Assembly: GCA_910589385.1 (NCBI GenBank)
Contig: CAJUTU010000002.1
Span: 150,016-214,015 of the forward strand
DNA length: 64,000 bases
Reading direction: 5' to 3'
Source of the DNA: an uncultured Lachnospiraceae bacterium
GTDB taxonomy: Bacteria; Bacillota; Clostridia; Lachnospirales; Lachnospiraceae
The position numbers and the translations under genes are program-made. How positions within the stretch are numbered: the first letter of the stretch is position 1; every line of letters starts with the position of its first letter. The notes beneath the pieces are model-generated. The model was given only the letters and a program-made list of their open reading frames with translations, made no database searches and was not told the DNA's origin. Positions 8,986-17,738 of the stretch are shown here, in pieces.

Positions 8986-9660
8986 ATGAACATTTTAAGT
9001 ACAAACAATGTAATAAAACACTACGGGAAAGAACCTGTTTTGGTAAAGGCTCTTGACGGTATTACGATGGAAGTGGAAGAAGGCAGCTTTACTGCGGTCG
9101 TCGGCACTTCCGGTTCCGGTAAAAGCACGCTTCTCCATATGCTGGGAGGGCTGGATACACCTACAAGCGGCAGTGTGGTCGTGGATGGGCAGAAATTAAG
9201 CGGTATGGAAAAAAATGAACTTGCCATCTTTCGGAGAAGAAAAATCGGGTTTATTTTTCAAAACTATAATCTGCTCCCTCATTTAACGGTATATGATAAT
9301 ATTGTCCTTCCTGTAGAATTAGACGGAAGAAATGTTGATCAGGAGTATTTCAAGACAATTGTACAGACATTAGGATTAGAAGATAAATTGAACAGAAAGC
9401 CTAACAAACTGTCTGGCGGACAACAGCAAAGAGTCGCGATCGCAAGGGCGTTAGCGGCAAAACCTGCCATTATTCTTGCGGACGAGCCGACAGGGAATCT
9501 GGACAGCCATACAAGCCGGGAAGTGGTCGGCTTACTTCAAACGACAAGCAGAAATTTTCATCAGACAATCGTGATGATCACCCATAATGACGAAATTGCC
9601 CAGTCAGCAGACCGCGCCATCCGAATTGAAGATGGCAGGATCGTGGAAAGCAGGTGGTGA
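8986..9660 (+). CDS. ABC transporter ATP-binding protein (MacB/LolD type)
   Basis: A 224-residue ATPase of the peptide/lipoprotein export group. Walker A GTSGSGKST, Q-loop IFQNYNLLPHLTVYDN, signature LSGGQQQRVAIARAL, Walker B IILADEPTGNLD and switch His in VMITHND are all present. The start at ATG 8986 has AAAGGGG eight bases ahead; ATG 8980 is too close to it. The stop is followed at once by the start of the permease, its obvious partner. With the upstream two-component pair it forms a sensing or resistance module against envelope-active compounds; the substrate cannot be read from the sequence. Confidence 0.93.
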   Translation: MNILSTNNVIKHYGKEPVLVKALDGITMEVEEGSFTAVVGTSGSGKSTLLHMLGGLDTPTSGSVVVDGQKLSGMEKNELAIFRRRKIGFIFQNYNLLPHLTVYDNIVLPVELDGRNVDQEYFKTIVQTLGLEDKLNRKPNKLSGGQQQRVAIARALAAKPAIILADEPTGNLDSHTSREVVGLLQTTSRNFHQTIVMITHNDEIAQSADRAIRIEDGRIVESRW

Positions 9661-9662
9661 TC

Positions 9663-12053
9663 ATGAGATTAGACAAAAACAATAACAGCAGGATTATTTA
9701 CCGTATTGCAAAAAGCAATTTGCTGGCAAGAAAAGCATCAAGTTTTATATCGCTGTTATCCATTTTATTGGTGACTGCCCTCACGTCCGCTCTTTCCCTC
9801 TTTATCCTTGGGCAGCAGACAGCGGAAAGGCGGATACTGGACCAGATGCAGCATGTGATGTATATGGATGTTACGGACAGGCAGTTACAAAACATTGCAT
9901 CCGATGAAAAAGTGGAGCTTTGTCTTCCTTATAAATCTCCTGGAAGGGATTTTCAGGCCGGCAATGTAAAATACAGTTTCAGTTACGTGGAAAGTAATGC
10001 GGAAAAAATAAGTACCTATGTGATCGTGGACGGCATCCTGCCAAAGAAGTACAATGAAATTGCAGTAGATAAAGCTTTTATGGAAGCGTTAGGCAGAGAG
10101 TGCAGTTTAGGGGATTCTATTTCCTTAGATGCAGGCGGTACATCTGAGGAATTTGTTATAACAGGATATACGGATGCAGGATATGCAACTTTAACGCATC
10201 CTGTCAGAGTTTCCAGGGAATTTGCGGAAAACAGTCCTTTGATGAAAAAGATGCCCTATACGGCTCTTGTCCGTTTGAAAGAAGATGTGATCGGCGGCTC
10301 GGCTTCAGCATTTACAACCGCTGCATACCAGATTGCTATGGATTATGGTATTGTCCGTCAAAATGTGAATCTGAATGGCAGGTTTGAATTATCGCTTCAA
10401 AAGGGAAATGTAGGGCTATATACGATTTTTTTTGTTTCTTTGCTGTTTTTTATCGCCGGCAGTATTGTCATTTACAGTATTTTTTATTTTTCAGTGACCG
10501 CGCGGGTGCAGCAGGTCGGCCAGTTTCTGACGATCGGCATGACAGAAAAACAAGTAAAAAAGATGATACGCCGTGAAGGCCTGCTGCTGAGTGCGGCCGC
10601 GGTTCCCATGGGCCTGCTGCCAGGCGGTATGATTGCTTATATAGCCCTGCCCGACGGATGGAGTTTTGTAAATTATGGGGTTGTGTCGCTGCTGAGCGCC
10701 CTGCTGGGATTTCTGGCCGTACAGCTTTCCATAGGCAGGCCTGCGTCCATTGCTGCAAAGGTTTCACCGATAGATGCATACAAAAATAATGTGGATACAG
10801 ATAAGGAAGAAAAAACAAAAGATCGAAGACATCAATTTTTGACCCCTTTTAAACTGGCGCAGATGGAAAGCAGAAATAACCGGAAAAGGCTGGGGCTTAC
10901 AACGATGTCGCTTGCTTTTGGCGGAATCCTTTTTATGGTTGCGGCAACATGGATCGCATCATGGGATGAGGATGCATTTTCCAGAGAGGGAGTCTTTGCA
11001 GACAGTGAGTATCGTATATCATATTCCTATGACGTTCATGGAAATCCCCAGACATACGGTATTACCGATTCTCAGCGAAAGGGAAATCTTAGTCATGAGC
11101 TGGAAGACGAGATACGCAAGATTCCACATGTAAAAAATGTGCATATTGAAAGAACAGCGACAGGAGTCATTTCCTATCAGGGAGCTGCATTTACACAGCC
11201 GTTCTGCCCTCTTTCGAGGGACGATACAGAGTATTTCCAGCTTCCTGCGGAAGGGAACAATAGTTATGAGTATATGGTGGAACATGATGCAATTTTGATC
11301 GTAGACCGTACATTTCCCGAAAAGCTAAACGGAATTACGTTTATCCCCGGTGAAAAGCTGCAGATCAGCTATTTTGACGGGGAGGAACATACAATAGAAT
11401 TAGAGATTGCTGCTGTTTCGGAGGAAAAGGCTGAATCTTATCCGGAGCGCACCACTTTTTGTATGTCTGATGTAACGATGAAAAAATTATGGGGAGAAAT
11501 GAACACGGCAGAATCTTTTTCTATATCCGTAGATCACTATGAGGAAAACGGTGTCTGGGTAGAAGAACAAATAAGGGCATTGCTCAGTGGATATGACGAT
11601 CTGTCTTTAAGTACATTGCGTGAGAGAAAATTGGAAGATGCCGCACAGATACCGAAGCTGGAGATGCAGATATATGGTATCGCAGTGTTTGTGATCATGT
11701 TTGGTATCTTTAATTTGATCAATACGGTCTGCGGCAGTATCGTGTCTAGGAAAAAGCAGCTTTCCATGCTGGAATCGATCGGCATGGAAAAACGGCAGAT
11801 CCGGAATATGCTGTTGGCAGAAAGCCTCTTCCTTGCATTGCCAAACATTCTGATCACGGTCACTTTAGGTACGGCAGCGGGATATGGATTTATCAGCCTG
11901 ATGCAGATATCGTATTTAAAGTACCATTTCCCGGCCGCGGCAATATTGCTGTATGTGGCAGGGATGACAGGCATACCAATGTTCATTGCTTTCTGCTGCT
12001 TAAAGATGCAGGATCAGATTTCACTGGTAGAAAGAATCAGAAATGAAGATTAA
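9663..12053 (+). CDS. ABC transporter permease with two FtsX domains
   Basis: A 796-residue membrane protein with two similar halves. Half one: TM1 near residues 25-50, an outer domain of about 190 residues, then three TM segments to about 360. Half two: TM5 near 410-430, a second outer domain of about 220 residues, then three more TM segments. This is the fused MacB/FtsX layout (two outer domains), unlike BceB, which has one large loop. Start chosen at ATG 9663 with AGGTGG five bases ahead; two upstream GTG codons are less likely. The protein should act with the ATPase as an exporter or mechanotransducing pump, and perhaps as the sensor for the short-loop kinase. Confidence 0.9.
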   Translation: MRLDKNNNSRIIYRIAKSNLLARKASSFISLLSILLVTALTSALSLFILGQQTAERRILDQMQHVMYMDVTDRQLQNIASDEKVELCLPYKSPGRDFQAGNVKYSFSYVESNAEKISTYVIVDGILPKKYNEIAVDKAFMEALGRECSLGDSISLDAGGTSEEFVITGYTDAGYATLTHPVRVSREFAENSPLMKKMPYTALVRLKEDVIGGSASAFTTAAYQIAMDYGIVRQNVNLNGRFELSLQKGNVGLYTIFFVSLLFFIAGSIVIYSIFYFSVTARVQQVGQFLTIGMTEKQVKKMIRREGLLLSAAAVPMGLLPGGMIAYIALPDGWSFVNYGVVSLLSALLGFLAVQLSIGRPASIAAKVSPIDAYKNNVDTDKEEKTKDRRHQFLTPFKLAQMESRNNRKRLGLTTMSLAFGGILFMVAATWIASWDEDAFSREGVFADSEYRISYSYDVHGNPQTYGITDSQRKGNLSHELEDEIRKIPHVKNVHIERTATGVISYQGAAFTQPFCPLSRDDTEYFQLPAEGNNSYEYMVEHDAILIVDRTFPEKLNGITFIPGEKLQISYFDGEEHTIELEIAAVSEEKAESYPERTTFCMSDVTMKKLWGEMNTAESFSISVDHYEENGVWVEEQIRALLSGYDDLSLSTLRERKLEDAAQIPKLEMQIYGIAVFVIMFGIFNLINTVCGSIVSRKKQLSMLESIGMEKRQIRNMLLAESLFLALPNILITVTLGTAAGYGFISLMQISYLKYHFPAAAILLYVAGMTGIPMFIAFCCLKMQDQISLVERIRNED

Positions 12054-12066
12054 AAAAGAGCCTCCT

Positions 12067-13413
12067 TCATATTACGACCTTAAACGTACTTCCCCCGCCG
12101 GCCGTATCTTCCACCTCCAGCCGGATCCCCTGGATCTGTGCCAGCTTTGCGGCAATGGACAGCCCCAGCCCAAAATGTTCTTTCCGGTTTCTGGACTGAT
12201 CCCTTCTATAAAAACGGTCAAAAATCAGTTCCTTTTCCCCATCCGGAATTCCCGGCCCGTGATCAATGACGTATACCATGATGTGGGAACGCAGGCTTTC
12301 CGCGCGTAGAACAATCTTTCTTTTCTCTTCTCCTGATATTTGTCTGCCATCGGATGTATCCGACGCATACGCCAGCCAGCTCTTGGAATCGTCCAGCCCA
12401 TATGCAACTGCATTATCCAGCAGTATGGTAAAAATCTGCCGGCACAGATCCGGGTCTGCAAGCACAGGGGGAAGCGGATCGTCCGGCAGCGACAGCAGGA
12501 TCCGCCCGTCTCTTGACAGGCAGAGCGGTTCATACACTTCCAGGAGCCCCAGCAGCATTTCGTCCAGCTCAAAATATTTCTTGTTGACAGCCCAGTTATT
12601 CTGGTCTGCGGATGCCAACAGCAAAAGATTTTTCACAAGAGAGCTTCCCCTCTGGCATTCTTTTTTGATGACCTGTAAAAGCCGCTTTGCCTCATCCTGC
12701 GCATCGGCAGCCGCATCAGCCGCAGTCTGGATGACTGCAAGCGGAGAACGCAGCTCATGGGAGGCGGAGGCGACAAAATCCTGCTGCTTTTCATAGGTTT
12801 CTTCCAACGGCTCTAAGGAACGGCGGACGAACCAACGCCCAGCCAGAAAAAGGAGCAGGATTCCCGCGAGGTCGATCAAAATATAAAAAATGACCGTTTG
12901 GATAAGCTGGATCCGGCCATCGGTAATATCCTGCAGTAAAGTTATTTTTTTATAGCCATTGGCGGTATGGAGGATCAGGATATTTCCAAGGTAAATATCT
13001 CCCTTTTCGCCTGGAATCTGCAGGATGGAGCTTTGCAGCAGATTGGATGAGATGGGGTGCGAATCCGAAAAGATCCCTTCTGCTTCTGCCAGATCTTCCG
13101 CGCGCTCAAACAGCCTGTCCCGTTCTGTGCGTGGAGTATAGGAGCCGGGAAAGAAAAAAGGATCATTATTTTCTTCTATATAGATCAGAAGTTGATTTTT
13201 ACTTTCCATCTGTGCCAGATAAGAATCCGAAAACAGAGAATCGGTCTGCAGCTGGGACATCAAAGTAAAAAGCTGATCTTGAAAAAGGGATTTCTGCCGG
13301 CTGCTCTGTGACGATACATAGAATAAAAAAGAAACGGCAAGTATCAACGTCAGGATGAGCCCGGTACTCAAAGTATACAGAAACACAAATTTTCTTTCCA
13401 GCTTCGGAAACAT
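12067..13413 (-). CDS. sensor histidine kinase
   Basis: A 448-residue membrane kinase. TM1 at about residues 12-35, an outer sensor region of some 130 residues, TM2 near 170-195, then a dimerisation domain with ASHELRSPLAVIQ (His near residue 218), N box LLDNAVAYG and G boxes DHGPGIPDG and FGLGLSIAAKL. It is convergent with the FtsX permease (13 bases between stops) and lies 73 bases behind its response regulator. The divergent solute-binding lipoprotein operon is the likely target. Confidence 0.9.
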   Translation of the reverse strand: MFPKLERKFVFLYTLSTGLILTLILAVSFLFYVSSQSSRQKSLFQDQLFTLMSQLQTDSLFSDSYLAQMESKNQLLIYIEENNDPFFFPGSYTPRTERDRLFERAEDLAEAEGIFSDSHPISSNLLQSSILQIPGEKGDIYLGNILILHTANGYKKITLLQDITDGRIQLIQTVIFYILIDLAGILLLFLAGRWFVRRSLEPLEETYEKQQDFVASASHELRSPLAVIQTAADAAADAQDEAKRLLQVIKKECQRGSSLVKNLLLLASADQNNWAVNKKYFELDEMLLGLLEVYEPLCLSRDGRILLSLPDDPLPPVLADPDLCRQIFTILLDNAVAYGLDDSKSWLAYASDTSDGRQISGEEKRKIVLRAESLRSHIMVYVIDHGPGIPDGEKELIFDRFYRRDQSRNRKEHFGLGLSIAAKLAQIQGIRLEVEDTAGGGSTFKVVI

Positions 13414-13486
13414 GGAACTACCCCCGTCTCAAATGTTTTTTTGGATTTTTTGCGTCTGGCCTGGCTATCGGGAAGGAGAAGTTATT

Positions 13487-14164
13487 TTATGTACCACTTT
13501 CCATCCGATACCCCAGCCCATGGACCGTGGAGATGACAGTCCGGCTTCCCAGGGTGCGCAGATGCTTTCTGAGAAAATAAATATAAGTATCCAGATTTCC
13601 GTCCTCCACGGCACCGTCCGGCCCCCATACACGGAAGAAAATCTGTTCCCGCGCCAGTGTCTTCTCAGGATTCCGCATGAAAAATTCTAATAAAAGCGCT
13701 TCCCGTTTGGAAAGCTGCCGCTCCTCTTCCTGGCAGCTTAAAATGCGGTTGTCCGGATCGAACCGGATATCCAGATAGAAAAGCTCCTGGCATTCCAAAA
13801 AGGCTTTCGGCCTTCTGGAAAGTGCGCGGATGCGCGCCAGAAGTTCTTCGATTGCATAGGGCTTTACAAGATAATCGTCCGCGCCGCAGTCCAGGCCGTC
13901 AATCCGGTCATTTATGGTATCCAATGCAGTGGTCACGATCACCGGGACTGTGATATGGTTCTGCCGGATGGATCTTAAGATAGACAGCCCGTCTATTTCC
14001 GGGAGCATACGATCCAGAAGGATCAGGTCATAGGCTCCTTTCATGGCACAATAGAGAGCCTCACTGCCGGTATGGCAGCAGTCCACGGTATGGTTTCTGG
14101 CGTTAAGCTGCAGCTTTAGCGCATCACACAATTCTTTATCATCTTCTACGATTAATATATGCAT
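13487..14164 (-). CDS. OmpR-family response regulator
   Basis: A 225-residue regulator with receiver (ILIVEDDKEL, acceptor Asp in LILLDRMLPEIDG, VTTALDT, LVKPYAIEE) and a winged-helix domain ending STVHGLGYRMESG. Start at 14164 (MHILIVEDD) has GGAGAT five bases upstream; a longer frame of 24 extra codons has no such site. Expressed with the kinase gene behind it. Two near-identical direct repeats (14218-14252) just upstream are candidate binding sites. Confidence 0.92.
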   Translation of the reverse strand: MHILIVEDDKELCDALKLQLNARNHTVDCCHTGSEALYCAMKGAYDLILLDRMLPEIDGLSILRSIRQNHITVPVIVTTALDTINDRIDGLDCGADDYLVKPYAIEELLARIRALSRRPKAFLECQELFYLDIRFDPDNRILSCQEEERQLSKREALLLEFFMRNPEKTLAREQIFFRVWGPDGAVEDGNLDTYIYFLRKHLRTLGSRTVISTVHGLGYRMESGT

Positions 14165-14217
14165 ATCAGATCTCCATCTGCTTTCTGAGAGTTTTCCAGC
14201 CGTCCGTCTTCTTATAA

Positions 14218-14252
14218 AGTATATCAGACAAATCAAGTATACCAGACAAATC
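14218..14252. repeat. two tandem direct repeats, likely regulator sites
   Basis: AGTATATCAGACAAATC at 14218-14234 and AGTATACCAGACAAATC at 14236-14252 match at 16 of 17 positions, with a period of 18 bases. They lie between the divergently read response regulator and solute-binding protein genes. OmpR-type regulators commonly bind direct repeats, though usually with a 10-11 base period. Confidence 0.6.
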
Positions 14253-14300
14253 TCAAAAAAACCTTAAAAAATTTGTTTCCAATTTCAAAGTTTTTTTGAG
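14252..14300. promoter_or_regulatory. 11-base inverted repeat before solute-binding gene
   Basis: CTCAAAAAAAC at 14252-14262 is matched perfectly in inverse by GTTTTTTTGAG at 14290-14300, with 27 bases between. A -10 like TATACT follows at 14311-14316. The repeat overlaps the place of the -35 box, so it may be an operator, or it may simply form a hairpin in a leftward transcript. Confidence 0.4.
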
Positions 14301-14421
14301 AAATACTCTGTATACTGAATTTGAACAGATATTCAAGGGGCTGTGGGGCTTCAAAAGTCCCTGGACGTGAAAGAAGTTACAGCCCGCGGCTCTGTAAACA
14401 GCAACTGAAAGGAGACAAAAA

Positions 14422-16653
14422 ATGATAAACAGAAAAAAATGGAGACGGCCTCTGGCATTGTTTATGCTCATGGTCCTTGCTCTTTTGACAATCTCCGGCT
14501 GCCAAAACGGCGGCGCAGGAAACGGAGGCAAAAACGCAGGCAGCGGAAACCAAGATACGGCAAAGGGCCGGTACATAGAGGAAGATGTGGAGCTGCCTCT
14601 AGAGGATGGGGAAGAGATTTTAAACCTCATCAAGACAAAGGATGGGAATCCGGTGCTGTTCACCGAGACAGGCGATACGCAGGTGAACCGTTATGAATAT
14701 GACGGAAAACAGTGGAACCAGGCCTCTTTAGACTGGTTTGCCGGACAGGACGGCGGCGGGGAGATGATCCTTATGGAAGTGCAGGAGGCCGGTGACGGAA
14801 CGCAGTATGTGAGATGGATGACAGAAAATGCGGACACACATATTACCAGAGGCGGAGAAGGAAAAGAAGCAGAAGAACTGGCTATCCCGTATCTGACACA
14901 GCAGACGGAATACGGCTATCCGATGATCACCGGGTTTGCCCTGGATGGCGCCGGGAATTACTGGTTCCAGGAAGGTTATGCATCAAGGGTCGTCGTGGTT
15001 GACAAAGATACGCTGGAGATCATAGAGGAAATGGATACCATGCAGGTTTTCAACATGGCGCAGCGTCTTATCTTTCAAGGAGAGGATATGCTGGCAGTAA
15101 ATACAGAAGAAAAGGTCTATACCATTTTCGATGAAAACCGGGAGATAAAAGGGACACTTTCTCTGGAATCAGTAGAGCAGCTTGCCATATGCGGCGACGA
15201 AGAGCATTGGTATGTGATCTCCGAGGAAGGAATCACGCGCCTGACCGTAGGAAACGATATCCGGGAAGTGCTCATGGACGGCAGTATGGGCACCATGGGC
15301 TCCGCAGCAAATTCTGTAATCAATGCCATACGGGGAAATGACGATGATTTTTATGTGCTTTATTCACTGGATAAGGTGAGCACGAACAGCTTAAAGCATT
15401 ATGTATATGAACCAGATGCTGCCGCGGTTCCCGGGCAGACGCTCCGTGTATTCGGCCTTTCGGACAGTGATACGGTTCGGGAAGCTGCCATCGGTTTCCA
15501 GAAAAAATATCCGGACGTGAAGGTGGAATTTACGACATCCGGGAAACAGGCCGGGGAAGTGACCTCTGATGATATCCGTACGTTGAATACAGAGCTGCTC
15601 AGCGGGAACGGGGCCGACGTACTTTTGCTGGATGGGCTGCCTGTAGAGGCCTATATTGAGAAAGGAATCCTGGAGGATTTATCGGATATGGCAAAAGAAC
15701 TGATGGAAGAAAATGAGTATCTGGAAAATATGTTCAATAATACGGCAGAAAAAGACGGAAAGATCTACGGGATTCCGGCCAAATTCAACGTGCCGGTCAT
15801 CTATGGCAGTGAAGCTTCGAAAAAAGCGCTGGAATCATTGGAGAGCCTGAAAGCATTTCTGGATGCAGACCCATCGGCGAGCGTATTTGGCATTGCGGAC
15901 AGATTTTATATCCGTGATTTCCTGTTTGAGCTGTATCAGGATGAGATTTTTGGGGATGGCGGAAAAGTGGATCAGGAAAAACTGGCAGAGCTTCTGGAAC
16001 TGGCAAAGAAAATTGCAGTCAATGCGAAGGCAGAATTATTTGAGGAAGGACTGGAGGAAACAGGCGGTTATGTAAGAGACCCATTCACCAATTTTGGCGC
16101 AGAGTCGCTTATCAATCACCCGGAAGGGGCAGCGACTGCTACGATTTCCAGTATTTCCAGTATGATGATCCCTTATGCGGTGATGCGCCAACTGAATCTG
16201 ACGCCTGATACAGTCCATGGAGTCTACCTGCCGAAATGCACTGTGGGCATCAACAAAAATACAAGCCAGCCTGAGATCGCCAATGATTTTGCAAAATACT
16301 TATTTTCGCAGGAAGTGCAGGGGACACAATTGGACGACGGGTTCCCGGTTTTAAAATCTGCCCTGGCTGACAGGAAAAATGAGGTGGACAGCGAATATGC
16401 GGCATCCTATTATATGTCATCAAGCTGGAATTTTGAAGGTGAGGAGATCATGCTGGAGACTGGTTATCCGACAATGGAAGAGGTAGAAGACCTGCTGCAG
16501 AAATGCGGATCACTGACGACTCCGTCAGAACAGAACCGGGTGATCTGGAATCTGTATCAGGAGGAGGCCGATCAATTTATGACGGGAAACAGTGATGCAA
16601 AGACCGCGGCAAAAAATGTGGCGCAGAAGGTGGACACGTACCTTGCGGAATAA
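14422..16653 (+). CDS. extracellular solute-binding lipoprotein with long N-terminal domain
   Basis: A 743-residue lipoprotein: signal peptide with lipobox LTISGC (Cys27), then a Gly/Asn-rich linker. Residues of about 60-335 look like repeated beta structure (short alternating strands, perhaps a propeller). From about residue 337 a family-1 solute-binding protein begins (LRVFGLSDSD...FQKKYPDVKVEF...LLSGNGADVLLLDG...KIYGIPAKFNVPV). Sugar-binding proteins of this class have about 420-450 residues, so the N-terminal region is an extra domain. AAAGGAG precedes the start. The permease gene follows with overlap. It presumably presents a ligand at the cell surface; the ligand is not readable and could be a signal rather than food. 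Confidence 0.85.
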   Translation: MINRKKWRRPLALFMLMVLALLTISGCQNGGAGNGGKNAGSGNQDTAKGRYIEEDVELPLEDGEEILNLIKTKDGNPVLFTETGDTQVNRYEYDGKQWNQASLDWFAGQDGGGEMILMEVQEAGDGTQYVRWMTENADTHITRGGEGKEAEELAIPYLTQQTEYGYPMITGFALDGAGNYWFQEGYASRVVVVDKDTLEIIEEMDTMQVFNMAQRLIFQGEDMLAVNTEEKVYTIFDENREIKGTLSLESVEQLAICGDEEHWYVISEEGITRLTVGNDIREVLMDGSMGTMGSAANSVINAIRGNDDDFYVLYSLDKVSTNSLKHYVYEPDAAAVPGQTLRVFGLSDSDTVREAAIGFQKKYPDVKVEFTTSGKQAGEVTSDDIRTLNTELLSGNGADVLLLDGLPVEAYIEKGILEDLSDMAKELMEENEYLENMFNNTAEKDGKIYGIPAKFNVPVIYGSEASKKALESLESLKAFLDADPSASVFGIADRFYIRDFLFELYQDEIFGDGGKVDQEKLAELLELAKKIAVNAKAELFEEGLEETGGYVRDPFTNFGAESLINHPEGAATATISSISSMMIPYAVMRQLNLTPDTVHGVYLPKCTVGINKNTSQPEIANDFAKYLFSQEVQGTQLDDGFPVLKSALADRKNEVDSEYAASYYMSSSWNFEGEEIMLETGYPTMEEVEDLLQKCGSLTTPSEQNRVIWNLYQEEADQFMTGNSDAKTAAKNVAQKVDTYLAE

Positions 16654-17485
16654 AGAAACACGGACGGCCTTATTGTTCCTGCTGCCCAGCCTCTTAGGGA
16701 CAGGCGGCTTTATACTGATTCCCTTTTTGGATGTGTTCCGCAGATCCTTTTTACAGGCAGTCGGAAACGGCTTTGTCGGATGGGAGAATTATCGGCAGGT
16801 GCTGGGAAATGAAGCCTTCCGCCTGGCGGCAGGAAATACGGCGAGATTTATGGCGGCCTGCCTTCCGCTCCTTTTGTCCCTGTCCCTGTGTATGGCGATC
16901 CTGGTACGGCAGGCAGGCCGTTATCAAAAATGGGTCAAGACAGGTTTTCTGCTTCCGATGGCAATCCCGGCGGCATCGATGGTTGTGTTTTTCAGGATGC
17001 TTTTTGACGACAAGGGGTGGCTGAATTTATTGCTTGAACACATGGGCGCCCCGGGTCAGGGGTGGCTGACCTCTGGCCGTGCCTTCTGGATTCTGGTGGC
17101 CTGCTATATCTGGAAAAATCTGGGATATGATATGATCCTCTGGCTGGCAGGCTTGTGTGCGATCCCGGAGGAACAATATGAGGCGGCGAAAGTACAGGGA
17201 GCCGGGGCGTGGGCTTGTTTCCGCTATATTACGCTGCCGCAGCTGAAAGAAACATTATTTGTGACGGCATTACTGTCTTTTGTGAATGCATTCCGGGTTT
17301 TCCGGGAGGCCTATCTTCTGGCTGGGGAATATCCTCATGAAAGTATTTATATGCTGCAGCATTTGTTCAACAACTGGTTCGTCAATCTGGATATCCAGAA
17401 AATGACGGCGGCCGCAGTGATGCTGGTAATCCTGACCGGAGGGGTGCTGCTGGCGTTCCAAAGAGATGGATGGAAAGAGCCGTAA
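16643..17485 (+). CDS. ABC sugar-type permease (MalF/UgpA-like)
   Basis: A permease of about 280 residues with six predicted TM segments and the EAA loop motif EEQYEAAKVQGAGAWACFRYITLPQ. Start is uncertain: TTG 16643 has AAGGTGG at a good distance and gives the usual N-terminus (MRNKETRTALLFLLPS), while ATG 16592 or 16616 would add 17 or 9 Arg-rich residues and overlap the binding-protein gene more. It should pair with the MalG-like permease downstream; a MITE-like element separates the two. No ATPase is encoded here, so a shared MsmX-type ATPase elsewhere would be needed. Confidence 0.88.
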   Translation: MRNKETRTALLFLLPSLLGTGGFILIPFLDVFRRSFLQAVGNGFVGWENYRQVLGNEAFRLAAGNTARFMAACLPLLLSLSLCMAILVRQAGRYQKWVKTGFLLPMAIPAASMVVFFRMLFDDKGWLNLLLEHMGAPGQGWLTSGRAFWILVACYIWKNLGYDMILWLAGLCAIPEEQYEAAKVQGAGAWACFRYITLPQLKETLFVTALLSFVNAFRVFREAYLLAGEYPHESIYMLQHLFNNWFVNLDIQKMTAAAVMLVILTGGVLLAFQRDGWKEP

Positions 17486-17547
17486 AAATAGTTGAAATCT
17501 GAGAATCAATCAGTTAAAGGGCGATTTAAAATACCATAGGGTAAAGA

Positions 17548-17711
17548 CTAGTATAATCCACACTAATTAACCTTATGTTTCGATTGGCTAAATTTCCATC
17601 TGCTACGTTGTCGTCAATCGGCGTAGCACCCACTACGCCTCATTCCTGCGCCTTACATATGAAAATTTATCCTGCACGAAACATATAGGCAATTAGTGTG
17701 GATTATACTAG
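17548..17711. mobile_element. 164-base palindromic MITE-like element
   Basis: The ends are perfect 21-base inverted repeats: 17548-17568 (begins CTAGTATAATCCACAC) and 17691-17711 (its exact reverse complement). The symmetry continues inside imperfectly: CCTTATGTTTCG near 17571 against CGAAACATATAGG near 17678, and AAATTTCCAT against ATGAAAATTT. The GC-rich middle (around 17600-17655) also has internal complementarity. It has no coding frame. It lies between two permease genes that are normally adjacent, so it looks inserted. No clear target duplication beyond the palindromic CTAG ends is seen. As RNA it would form a long hairpin that could change expression of the downstream genes. Confidence 0.8.
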
Positions 17712-17738
17712 GAAAACGGAAAAGAAAGAGAAACAACG

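Noticed and set aside
12266..12796. A 176-codon plus-strand frame inside the histidine kinase gene
   Set aside because: Ser/Arg-rich composition and complete overlap with a well-supported kinase on the minus strand.
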